A stretch of 64,000 nt of DNA, taken from positions 1-64,000 of the forward strand of contig PSRM01000337.1 in assembly GCA_003176045.1 (NCBI GenBank), in the 5' to 3' direction. How positions within the stretch are numbered: the stretch's first letter is position 1; each line of letters begins with the position of its first letter. The stretch comes from Verrucomicrobiota bacterium (GTDB lineage Bacteria > Verrucomicrobiota > Verrucomicrobiia > Limisphaerales > UBA8199). Positions 1 to 7,987 of this stretch are shown here, one piece after another. Below the pieces are notes generated by a model, which ran no database searches, had not been told where the DNA came from, and saw only the letters and a program-made list of their open reading frames with translations. The position numbers were made by a program, and so were the translations under genes.

Positions 1-325
1 TGGGGAGACCTTGGCAGCGAAACGCTTTCCACGGCTCCATTGCCTAACGGACCAGACGTTGCTGGGGCAACGGAGGTTGAGGGTTAGGTTTTACGTTAAC
101 TTTTCTTTCTCAGCCTCAATGAACATCCGCACACGCGGAGTTCAGGCAAGCGCAAACATAGCCTGAATAGCGATGGATGCAAGGGCAAAACGGCACCAGA
201 TGAGGGAATGGTGTCCCGTGGGGTAATCTCCCCACACTTATTTCGGAACCGAATTTTGGGTTGCCCAAAAGCGTCAAAAGAAGGTATGATTTTCTATAGT
301 AGGCTCGCTTTTTAGCGTTTGGGGG
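1..325. other. Leading intergenic region
   Basis: No coding region could be supported in these bases on either strand. The stretch is less GC-rich near its right end, where T-rich sequence precedes the first gene, so a promoter could lie there, but I see no convincing -35/-10 pair. The window may begin downstream of a gene lying to the left. Confidence 0.4.
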
Positions 326-3300
326 ATGCGCCATACGGGTTTTGATAGAATGATTCTCGGCCAGATCCACAATGCCGGTGGGAACTTTGGACGGTTATTA
401 TCGTCCGAAGGTCGCGAAGCGTTTGGAGTGCGCGGTATTCCCGCGCTTTCGGTTTTCTGGCACCTAAGGGAGCGGAGCCTGAAAAAAACGAAAGCGGCGG
501 AATGCGCCGCACTCCAAACGCTTCGCGGAATTCGAGGCCCAAGTTTCATTGCGACCGTGCTTCTAGTTTTGGGCATTGCTGCGCCGCTTAAGGCGGCTGA
601 CGCCGCCGGTCGCGTGGCCTTTAATCGGGATATTCGTCCCATCCTCTCAGACACCTGCTTCCCCTGCCACGGCTTTGATGCGAACAAGCGCAAGGCGGAC
701 CTTCGGCTCGATACGGCTGACGGAATAATTGCCCCGCACCAGGGGCGCCAGGCGGTCAAACCAGGCGACCTGAATGGCAGCGAGATGTGGCGACGCGTCA
801 ATTCCACGGACAAAAAAACCATGATGCCTCCGCCGGAGTTTGCAAAAACGCTGAAACCAGCGCAGATCGAGCTGCTGGGCAAGTGGATTAAAGAGGGGGC
901 AGTTTACCAGAAGCACTGGTCCTTTGAGCCGCCGGTCCAGCCCGAACTGCCGGCGGTGAAAAACACCGCATGGCCCCGCAATGAGGTGGACCGGTTCATC
1001 CTCGCCACCCTCGAATCCAAAGGGCTTGAACCTTCGCCCCAAGCCGCGAAGGAAACCCTGATCCGACGCGTGACGCTCGATTTGACCGGACTACCCCCGA
1101 CCCTTGCGGAGGTAGATGCGTTCATGGCGGATAACAGGCCGGACGCATACGAGGCGTTGGTGGATCGTCTGCTAAATTCGCCGCATTACGGTGAGCAGTT
1201 TGCGAGATATTGGCTGGACGTGGCCCGTTACGGCGATACCCACGGGCTGCACCTGGATAATGAGCGCTCGCTTTGGCCTTATCGCGACTGGGTTGTGTCC
1301 GCGTTCAACAAGAATTTGCCCTATGACAAATTTACGGTCTGGCAGCTCGCGGGGGATTTGCTCCCGAATCCGACGCGCGAGCAAATGATCGCATCGGGAT
1401 ATAATCGCTGCAATGTGTCAACCAGCGAAGGCGGAGCGATTGACGAGGAATTCCAGGTCCGTTACGCGGTGGACCGCGTCGAGGCCACTTCAACGGCCTG
1501 GATGGGCCTGACGATGGGCTGCGCCGTCTGCCACGATCACAAGCTCGATCCGATTACGCAGAGGGAGTTTTATCGCGTGTTCGCGATCTTCAATAACATT
1601 GCCGAGAAGGCCATGGATGGAAATGCGCTGCTGCCCCCGCCTTCAATGCCCCTGCCAACTCCCGATTCGGAGAAAAGGATGAAGCAGGCGGACGCGCGTA
1701 TTTCGGAAATAGACAAGAAAATCCATGAGTTCGTGGCGCATCTCGATTACACCGATCCAGCAACCACCAGTAACGCCCCTGCGCCTGCGCCAAAAGAGAT
1801 CGTCTGGCTAGAGGACGATTATCCGGCGAAATCCGAAGTGAAAACCGACGCTGGCGATGCAGCCAACGGCTGGATTACCAAAGATAAGGGTCCCGTTTTT
1901 AGTGGCGAGCGCTCGCTCCGGCGTTCGGGCACTGGTCTGCACCAGGCCTACTTCACCAAAGCCGAGACGCCGCTGACCATCGGCGCCGGCGATAAGCTTT
2001 TCGCGTACGTCTTTCTCGATATTAAAGACCCGCCCAAGGCCATCATGCTTCAATACCACACGGATGAATGGCGCACTCGAGCGATATGGGGAAATCAAAA
2101 GCTGATCCCTTACGGCACCGACGGCACCACTGAGAAACTGCGCATTGGAAACATGCCGAAGAAAGGCCAGTGGGTGCGCCTGGAAGTCGAGAGCCGCAAA
2201 CTGGGCCTCTTGCCCGGCACCAAAATAGATGGATTGGCGTTTACACAAGCCGGCGGCACCGCTTACTGGGACAAAGCCGGTCAACTTTCGATCAATGACC
2301 CTGGGCAAAATCCGGAACTTTCGTTTGCTGCATGGCAGCGCGACGAGCGCGGCATGGGCGATAAGTCCAGCGCGCCACAGGAGATCAAAGACCTGCTCAA
2401 GAAGGAAGCGGACAAGCTGAACGAGGGCGAGCGCAAAAAGATGCGAGAATATTACTTGGTGGCGGTGTATGCGCCTCCTGGGAGCGCGGACAGCTTGTCC
2501 GCGAGTGCACAGCCCGTGGAAACGCGCGGGCAGGATGGTCCGGGCCGTACTGGCCATGACGCTCCCGGGAACCTTGTTTCCCTCCGTGCCGAACTAAAAT
2601 CCGCCAAGGAAAAACGCGAGATGCTGGACAAAGATGTTCCTTCCACGATGATCTCCAAGGAACTTGACAAACCACGCTCCGCCTGGGTGCTTGTCCGTGG
2701 CCAATATGATAAGCACGGCGACGCTGTTACTCCCGGAGTTCCTGCTATCCTGCCACCGCTGCCGCCATCGGAGAAAACAAACCGGCTGACGTTTGCCAAG
2801 TGGCTGGTGGACCCGAAGCATCCTCTGACTGCGCGCGTGACCGTGAACCGTTTCTGGCAGCAGTTTTTCGGAGTAGGCATCGTGAAGACCGCCGAAGATT
2901 TTGGCGCAAAGGGAGAATGGCCATCGCATCCGGAATTGTTGGACTGGCTCGCCACTGATTTCATCTCCGGATGGGATGTTAAGAATCTGGTGAGATTGAT
3001 AGTGACCTCAGCCACTTACCGCCAGGATTCGCGCGTGACCCCGCATTTGATCGAAGCGGATCCCGAAAACCGATTGCTGGCCCGCGGACCGCGTTTCCGG
3101 CTCGATGCCGAAGAAATGCGCGACAACGCCCTCGCCGTCAGCGGCCTCATCAATCTCGCCATGGGCGGCCACGCCGTTCGGCCTTATCAACCTGCAGGCA
3201 TCTGGGAGGCCGTGGGGTACACCACCAGCAACACCGCTAAATACACCCAGGACCATGGTGATGCCCTTTTTCGCCGCAGTCTTTATCTATTCTGGAAACG

Positions 3301-3727
3301 CACTGCACCGCCCCCTTGCATGACGACTTTCGACGCTCCCTCCCGCGAGCAATGCCGCGCCCGGCGCGAGCGCACCAATACTCCCCTCCAGGCGCTGCTA
3401 ACCATGAATGATACGCAATACTTCGAAGCGGCCCGGCAGCTTGGTTACCGCATGTTGCACGAAGGCGGCATGACGGATGAGGATCGTCTCCGTTTTGGTT
3501 TCCGCCTCGTGACCGCGCGCCAGCCCTCCCCCACCGAATCCGAAGTACTCACGGAATCATTGACCGCCCAACGCGCCCGCTACACCACCGATGCTGAAGC
3601 AGCTAAGAAGACCATTTCAGTCGGCGAATCGCCCGTGCCCAAGGACGTCCCCGCTGGCGAACTGGCGTCCTACACGATGGTGGCGAATCTCCTCTTAAAC
3701 CTGGACGAGGTAGTTACGAAGAATTAA
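326..3727 (+). CDS. Secreted c-type cytochrome with DUF1549 and DUF1553 domains (PSD1 type)
   Basis: About 1,133 residues. A cytochrome-c-like module comes first, with the haem motif CFPCH near residue 111 and the family-typical 'NRDIRPILSDTC' and 'KRKADLRLD' segments. The DUF1549 domain follows (GEQFARYWLDVARYGDTHGL), with a second CxxCH (CAVCH) near residue 399. The C-terminal third is DUF1553 (LTARVTVNRFWQQFFG, RRERTNTPLQALLTMND). These proteins are typical of Planctomycetota and Verrucomicrobiota and usually sit beside a DUF1501 gene, as here; their exact reaction is not settled. The N-terminus is odd: between the in-frame ATGs (326 or 350) and the hydrophobic export segment near residues 74-90 the frame runs through a 115-bp hairpin repeat, so the start is uncertain. 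A second palindrome is translated near residue 720. Confidence 0.9.
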   Translation: MRHTGFDRMILGQIHNAGGNFGRLLSSEGREAFGVRGIPALSVFWHLRERSLKKTKAAECAALQTLRGIRGPSFIATVLLVLGIAAPLKAADAAGRVAFNRDIRPILSDTCFPCHGFDANKRKADLRLDTADGIIAPHQGRQAVKPGDLNGSEMWRRVNSTDKKTMMPPPEFAKTLKPAQIELLGKWIKEGAVYQKHWSFEPPVQPELPAVKNTAWPRNEVDRFILATLESKGLEPSPQAAKETLIRRVTLDLTGLPPTLAEVDAFMADNRPDAYEALVDRLLNSPHYGEQFARYWLDVARYGDTHGLHLDNERSLWPYRDWVVSAFNKNLPYDKFTVWQLAGDLLPNPTREQMIASGYNRCNVSTSEGGAIDEEFQVRYAVDRVEATSTAWMGLTMGCAVCHDHKLDPITQREFYRVFAIFNNIAEKAMDGNALLPPPSMPLPTPDSEKRMKQADARISEIDKKIHEFVAHLDYTDPATTSNAPAPAPKEIVWLEDDYPAKSEVKTDAGDAANGWITKDKGPVFSGERSLRRSGTGLHQAYFTKAETPLTIGAGDKLFAYVFLDIKDPPKAIMLQYHTDEWRTRAIWGNQKLIPYGTDGTTEKLRIGNMPKKGQWVRLEVESRKLGLLPGTKIDGLAFTQAGGTAYWDKAGQLSINDPGQNPELSFAAWQRDERGMGDKSSAPQEIKDLLKKEADKLNEGERKKMREYYLVAVYAPPGSADSLSASAQPVETRGQDGPGRTGHDAPGNLVSLRAELKSAKEKREMLDKDVPSTMISKELDKPRSAWVLVRGQYDKHGDAVTPGVPAILPPLPPSEKTNRLTFAKWLVDPKHPLTARVTVNRFWQQFFGVGIVKTAEDFGAKGEWPSHPELLDWLATDFISGWDVKNLVRLIVTSATYRQDSRVTPHLIEADPENRLLARGPRFRLDAEEMRDNALAVSGLINLAMGGHAVRPYQPAGIWEAVGYTTSNTAKYTQDHGDALFRRSLYLFWKRTAPPPCMTTFDAPSREQCRARRERTNTPLQALLTMNDTQYFEAARQLGYRMLHEGGMTDEDRLRFGFRLVTARQPSPTESEVLTESLTAQRARYTTDAEAAKKTISVGESPVPKDVPAGELASYTMVANLLLNLDEVVTKN
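413..527. repeat. Hairpin repeat with perfect 20-bp arms inside the N-terminal coding frame
   Basis: CGCGAAGCGTTTGGAGTGCG at 413-432 is repeated as its exact reverse complement at 508-527, and the interior pairs further (GCGCTTTCG with CGAAAGC). The element lies within the frame of the first cytochrome gene, upstream of its hydrophobic export segment. It looks like one of the dispersed hairpin elements of this genome. Confidence 0.9.
2485..2503. repeat. In-frame palindrome, copy 1
   Basis: CGCGGACAGCTTGTCCGCG, with 8-base arms around GCT, is translated here as part of SADSLSA. The same 19 bases recur at 6063-6081 in another gene in the same reading frame. A wider inverted repeat (GGGAGCG near 2480, CGCTCCC near 2565) suggests an inserted element of roughly 90-105 bp, carrying a Gly/Pro/Arg-rich stretch unlike the rest of the protein. 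Confidence 0.85.
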
Positions 3728-3747
3728 AACCACGGATGAACTTGAAG

Positions 3748-3876
3748 CAAACACCAAACACCAAACACCAAACACCAAAGAGGCCCCAAACTGTAACCAC
3801 TAGGGGCCAAGATACGGTTTTGGAGCTTGGAGCTTGGTGTTTCTCTGGTGTTTGGTGTTTGGTGTTTGGTGTTTGC
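3748..3876. repeat. Inverted array of CAAACAC / GTGTTTG units
   Basis: Several tandem CCAAACA units on the left face tandem TGTTTGG units on the right, around a centre containing GGAGCTTGGAGCTTGG. The transcript could fold into a long hairpin. A related element lies at 5452-5567, so the DUF1501 gene is bracketed by two copies. Confidence 0.85.
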
Positions 3877-3926
3877 GCACCGAGTGTTTTGGGGTCTATG
3901 TCTTCAATTTAATTACGAATCGTTTT

Positions 3927-5405
3927 ATGCAGCCTTCACAATCTTTCTGGCAATACCAAACGCGGCGCGCCTTTTTTAAAAACACAGGTCTTGCCGCGGG
4001 GCGCATCGCGCTCGGTTCGCTCATGTTCCCGGGACTCTTTCGCGCGGCCGCTTCAACCCGTGGCACTTCGCGCGCGCATCTGGCATTGCCTGGCCTGCCG
4101 CATTTCGCGCCCAAAGCTCGCCATCTGATCTACCTGTTCATGAACGGGGCGCCATCTCAGATAGATCTTTGGGATTACAAACCAAAACTCGCGGAAATGT
4201 TCGATGCGGACCTGCCTGACTCCATTCGCAATGGCCAACGCCTGACAACGATGACCAGCGGGCAAAAGCGGTTTCCGATTGCGCCTTCGATTTATAAATT
4301 CGCCCCGCACGGCCAATGCGGAACCCTGGTCAGCGAACTCCTGCCGCACACGGCGCAAGTCGTGGATGACCTGGCTTTGATCAAGACGGTCTATACCGAG
4401 GCCATCAACCACGATCCCGCTTCGACTTACATCCTCACCGGCAACCAGATTCCAGGCAAGCCGAGCATCGGCGCCTGGCTCTCCTACGGCTTGGGCAGCG
4501 AAGCAGAAAATCTGCCGGCGTTTGTGGTGATGACCCCACGCTGGTCAGCCAAGCGTGATGCACAGGCCATCTATCAACGCCTTTGGGGCTCAGGCTTTCT
4601 GCCTTCCAAACACCAGGGCGTAGCCCTGCGGCCTGCCGGTGACCCGGTCCTTTTTCTGAACAACCCGCCCGGCGTGGATGCAGACTCGCGGCGCATCATG
4701 CTCGATGGCCTTGCAAAACTCAACCAACAGGACTACAATCGCTTCGGCGATCCGGAGATTCAGACTCGTATCTCTCAATACGAAATGGCCTTCCGGATGC
4801 AAACGTCCATTCCCGAATTGGCCGACATCTCGAATGAACCGCAGTCCGTTCTCGATCTCTATGGGCCCGAAGTAACTCAGCGCGGCACCTTTGCTTCGAG
4901 CGCGCTGCTGGCACGGCGTCTGGTCGAGCGGGGGGTGCGTGTCGTCCAAATCCTGCATCGCGAATGGGACCATCACGGCGATCTGCCGCGCGATCTGCCA
5001 CTCCAATGCCGCGATGTTGATCAGGCTTGCAAAGGCTTGCTTCTCGATCTCAAACAGCGCGGACTGCTCGATGAGACGCTAGTGGTTTGGGGCGGCGAAT
5101 TTGGCCGGACCGTCTATTGCCAGGGCGAACTGCGCCGCGACAATTACGGACGCGACCATCATCCGCGCTGCTTCACCATGTGGATGGCCGGCGCCGGCGT
5201 TAAAGGCGGCACCGTGTTCGGAGAGACGGATGACTTCAGTTATAATGTCGTGCGCGACCCGGTGCACATCCGGGACATTAACGCGACCATCCTTCAATTA
5301 ATGGGTGTGGATGCCAGGCGCCTCACCTATAACTTCCAGGGCCTCGACCAGCGCCTGGTCGGCACCGAAGCGCCCGCGACGCCGATTCATGGGATCTTGG
5401 CTTAG
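3927..5405 (+). CDS. DUF1501 family exported protein
   Basis: 492 residues from the ATG at 3927. A longer frame to 3834 would only translate the upstream repeat, so the inner start is preferred. The N-terminus has a twin-arginine-like sequence ([16 protein letters not shown]13-R14) followed by a hydrophobic run, so Tat export is likely. The body matches DUF1501, a family related to sulfatases/alkaline phosphatases: [21 protein letters not shown] near the start, [23 protein letters not shown], and [16 protein letters not shown] with GRDHHPRCF near the end, which supply probable metal ligands. DUF1501 proteins are regularly encoded next to PSD1 cytochromes, as here. The substrate is unknown. 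Confidence 0.9.
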   Translation: MQPSQSFWQYQTRRAFFKNTGLAAGRIALGSLMFPGLFRAAASTRGTSRAHLALPGLPHFAPKARHLIYLFMNGAPSQIDLWDYKPKLAEMFDADLPDSIRNGQRLTTMTSGQKRFPIAPSIYKFAPHGQCGTLVSELLPHTAQVVDDLALIKTVYTEAINHDPASTYILTGNQIPGKPSIGAWLSYGLGSEAENLPAFVVMTPRWSAKRDAQAIYQRLWGSGFLPSKHQGVALRPAGDPVLFLNNPPGVDADSRRIMLDGLAKLNQQDYNRFGDPEIQTRISQYEMAFRMQTSIPELADISNEPQSVLDLYGPEVTQRGTFASSALLARRLVERGVRVVQILHREWDHHGDLPRDLPLQCRDVDQACKGLLLDLKQRGLLDETLVVWGGEFGRTVYCQGELRRDNYGRDHHPRCFTMWMAGAGVKGGTVFGETDDFSYNVVRDPVHIRDINATILQLMGVDARRLTYNFQGLDQRLVGTEAPATPIHGILA

Positions 5406-5451
5406 CGTGAAGCGCTCAAAATGTTGGAGTACTGACCAGTTTGGTCGAACC

Positions 5452-5567
5452 ACCAACCGCCAAACACCAAAGAAGCTCCAAATTTCAAACACCAAAGGTC
5501 ATGGACGGGAATTGGAGCTTGGTGCTTGGTGTTTCTCTGGTGTTTGGTTTTTGGTGTTTGGTGTTTC
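5452..5567. repeat. Second CAAACAC / GTGTTTG inverted array
   Basis: Left units of CCAAACACCAAAG and right units of GGTGTTTGG surround GGAGCTTGGTGCTTGG. It resembles the element at 3748-3876 and lies between the DUF1501 gene and the next cytochrome gene. It is followed by a short ATTAGCG tandem ending at the next start codon. Confidence 0.85.
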
Positions 5568-5604
5568 AAAATCAGCGTTTATTAGCGTAGATTAGCGGTT
5601 CAAA

Positions 5605-7338
5605 ATGTCTGCCCCTCCCGATATCGTCCTGTTCTTCGGTCACTTTCACCCGCTTTTAATCCATCTGCCCATCGGGCTGATTCTGCTGGTTATACTTCTG
5701 GAGGCCTTGGGCCATACGCGCCGGTTCCGAAACGCGAACGCAGGCGTGGGCGTTGTGCTCGCCTTAGCTGTTCCGTGCGCTGTGCTGAGCGCGATTTGCG
5801 GCTGGCTGCTTTCACTTGCCGGTGGGTATGACAATCACTTACTCCAATGGCACAAATGGCTGGGGTTTGGCACTGCTGGTGTCTGCACCATCACGGGCGC
5901 TCTTTATGCCCTCGACCTCAAAAAGCTCTATCGCGCGTCGCTTTGGTTGATGACACCGACGTTACTGGTCGCCAGCCATTTTGGCGGTTCATTAACGCAT
6001 GGCAGCGATTATCTCGTGCGCTACGCCCCGGCGCACATTCGCTCACTGCTCGGCTATCGGAGCGCGGACAGCTTGTCCGCGCGTTCCGCGCAGCCTGCGA
6101 CCAAAGATTTTTCCCAACTTCCCGTCTTCTCCGGTCTCATCCAGCCAATCCTCCAGCAGGATTGTGTCTCCTGCCACGGACCAGAGAAATCCAAAGGCGG
6201 CCTCCGTCTTGACAGCCTTCAGGCGTTGCTTAAGGGAGGGAAGTCCGGGCTAGCCATTATCTCTGGCAAATCCGCTGAAAGCGATCTGATCCGCCGCCTG
6301 CACCTCCCGCCAGGCGACGACGACCACATGCCGCCCGATGGCAAACCGCAACCTTCGTCCGATGACATCGCCTTGCTCCAATGGTGGATTGATGCCGGAA
6401 CGCCCGCCGATAAGAAAGTAGCGGACTTAAAACCGAGCACCACAATCACCCGAATCCTCTCCGCGCGCTTCGCAGCACCTGCGCCCGCTGTCGCGGCGAC
6501 CTTGCCCCCGGCCCCCCTCAAAGATGTGCTGCCCGGCGCCAACAAGCTCGCCGCTGACCTGGCTATTGCCGTCTCACCGTTGGCGCCCCACGAAAACTGG
6601 CTTCAATGCAATGCGAGCGTCGCCAGCACGAACTTCGGAGATGCTCAATTGACATCTTTGGCCGCGCTCGGACCCAACTTGCGCTGGCTGGATTTAGGTG
6701 GCACAGCAGTGACCGATGCCGGTCTGGGGTTCCTCGCGACGATGCCAAACCTGACGCGCTTGCACCTGGAACGAACAAAGGTGACCGACGCGGGTTTGGA
6801 TCGGCTAAGCTCGCTGGCAAATCTTGAATATCTCGATCTCTACGGTACCGCTGTAAGCGACGATGGCCTTGCTAAATTGCAGAAGCTGCCGAAGCTCACA
6901 CACCTCTACCTCTGGCAAACGAAGGTCAGCCCCGCCGCCGCAAAAGCGTTCGCCGAAGCGCGGCTCGACAAAGATCAGTTGCAAAAATGGCAAGATGAGA
7001 TCGAAGAACTAAAAGCGAAGATTCGCCAACAGCAAGTCTCGGTGGATCTCGGTGTTACCAGCCCTCCTGCTTCAACAAATGCTGCCGCAATGATGCCGAC
7101 AAAAACCGTCGCTGCGGGTGATGCTGGCGCAAGCGGTCCGCCAATTAACCAAAAATGTCCCGTCTCAGGCAAACCTGTGGACACCACGAAAACGGTCGTC
7201 CAGAACGGCAAAGTCGTCGCCTTCTGCTGCGACGACTGCAAAGCCGAATTTCAAAAGGATCCAAAACCCTACTTGGCGAAGCTAGGGCTGGCGCAAGATG
7301 CGGCGACCAGAACGGCATTGAAACAAACCACAAAGTAA
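5605..7338 (+). CDS. Membrane protein with DUF2231, cytochrome c, leucine-rich repeat and YHS domains
   Basis: 577 residues. Residues 1-150 hold about four membrane helices and resemble DUF2231 (HFHPLLIHLPIGLILLVILL). A haem motif CVSCH lies near residue 187 in a PSCyt1-type context (GPEKSKGGLRLDSLQALLKGG), with a likely Met ligand in DDDHMPPDGKPQ. Residues about 348-445 contain leucine-rich repeats (NLRWLDLGGTAVTDAGLGF and two similar units). The C-terminus (about 514-560) has a YHS-like metal site with CPVSGKPV and AFCCDDCKAEF. A membrane-anchored periplasmic electron carrier working with the two upstream exported proteins is plausible, but this is inference. A palindromic repeat is translated between the DUF2231 and haem domains. 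Confidence 0.85.
   Translation: MSAPPDIVLFFGHFHPLLIHLPIGLILLVILLEALGHTRRFRNANAGVGVVLALAVPCAVLSAICGWLLSLAGGYDNHLLQWHKWLGFGTAGVCTITGALYALDLKKLYRASLWLMTPTLLVASHFGGSLTHGSDYLVRYAPAHIRSLLGYRSADSLSARSAQPATKDFSQLPVFSGLIQPILQQDCVSCHGPEKSKGGLRLDSLQALLKGGKSGLAIISGKSAESDLIRRLHLPPGDDDHMPPDGKPQPSSDDIALLQWWIDAGTPADKKVADLKPSTTITRILSARFAAPAPAVAATLPPAPLKDVLPGANKLAADLAIAVSPLAPHENWLQCNASVASTNFGDAQLTSLAALGPNLRWLDLGGTAVTDAGLGFLATMPNLTRLHLERTKVTDAGLDRLSSLANLEYLDLYGTAVSDDGLAKLQKLPKLTHLYLWQTKVSPAAAKAFAEARLDKDQLQKWQDEIEELKAKIRQQQVSVDLGVTSPPASTNAAAMMPTKTVAAGDAGASGPPINQKCPVSGKPVDTTKTVVQNGKVVAFCCDDCKAEFQKDPKPYLAKLGLAQDAATRTALKQTTK
6063..6081. repeat. In-frame palindrome, copy 2
   Basis: The same 19 bases as at 2485-2503, again read as SADSLSA, in the linker between the membrane part and the haem domain. 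The four bases upstream (GGAG) are also shared. Confidence 0.9.
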
Positions 7339-7403
7339 CGAAGGAGCGAAGCAAGTGTTCTCGCGCTTGCCGCCAGTCCTTTGGTAGAATAATTTCGAAT
7401 TGC

Positions 7404-7679
7404 ATGAGACGGACTCCTTCCAACTCGTCGCTGGCTGACAGAATGTTAGATCTGGCCGCTGAGTGTTTTGATCCCCCTACGCTCCACGCGTTGGCAAAAT
7501 TGCGCCTGAGTCCAACGATGGCTGCGAAAGTGAATCGGTTGGCCGAAAAAGCGAACGAGGGCACTCTGTCTGCACGTGAAAGAACCGAGTATCAGAGCTT
7601 TATCAGAACCTCGGAACTCTTGAGCCTGATCCAACTTCGCGCCCGCCAGAAGTTGCGCCTGCCGATAAAAGCTAGTTAA
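7404..7679 (+). CDS. Small conserved-looking protein upstream of an HNH remnant
   Basis: 91 residues from the ATG at 7404; an inner ATG at 7443 is also possible. It is mainly helical and charged (SPTMAAKVNRLAEKANEGTLSARERTEYQSFIRTSELLSLIQLRARQKL). Short proteins of this kind are often found directly upstream of HNH endonuclease genes in Planctomycetota and Verrucomicrobiota, which fits the remnant that follows in the same frame after this stop codon. I do not know its function; a partner or antitoxin role is a guess. Confidence 0.55.
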   Translation: MRRTPSNSSLADRMLDLAAECFDPPTLHALAKLRLSPTMAAKVNRLAEKANEGTLSARERTEYQSFIRTSELLSLIQLRARQKLRLPIKAS

Positions 7680-7976
7680 GGGCACGTTCGGGCGCGGCAA
7701 CACGGAGGCGCAACTTCGTTCAAAAACCTTGCTTGGGCTTGCCCTCGTTGCAACGAACGCAAGGGCACTAATCTGTCAGGAGTGGATCCCGATACCAACC
7801 GCGTAGTGCCCCTGTTCAACCCGAGACGCGCAACTTGGACGCGCCATTTCGTTTGGGAAGGCCTGCGAATTCGCGGCCTGACCGCAACCGGGCGCGCTAC
7901 TGCCTGGCTTCTGGAGTTCAATTCTGACGAACGCCTCGAATTACGCCAAGGGTTGCGAATGCTGGGCCTGCTTTGA
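7680..7976 (+). pseudogene. HNH endonuclease lacking its N-terminal half
   Basis: Directly after the preceding stop and in the same frame, the translation reads ARQHGG, then NLAWACPRCNERKGTNLSG, VVPLFNPRRATWTRHFVW and GRATAWLLEFNSDERLELR. This matches the second half of a common small HNH endonuclease family, including the CxxCN and KGxNLxG positions. The first 40-50 residues (normally with RCEYC and the first HNH histidine) are missing, and no start codon precedes the retained part except GTG at 7782, which would remove the Cys pair. A deletion that fused the end of the upstream gene to the middle of the HNH gene is the simplest explanation. Confidence 0.75.
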
Positions 7977-7987
7977 AAGATATGTTG

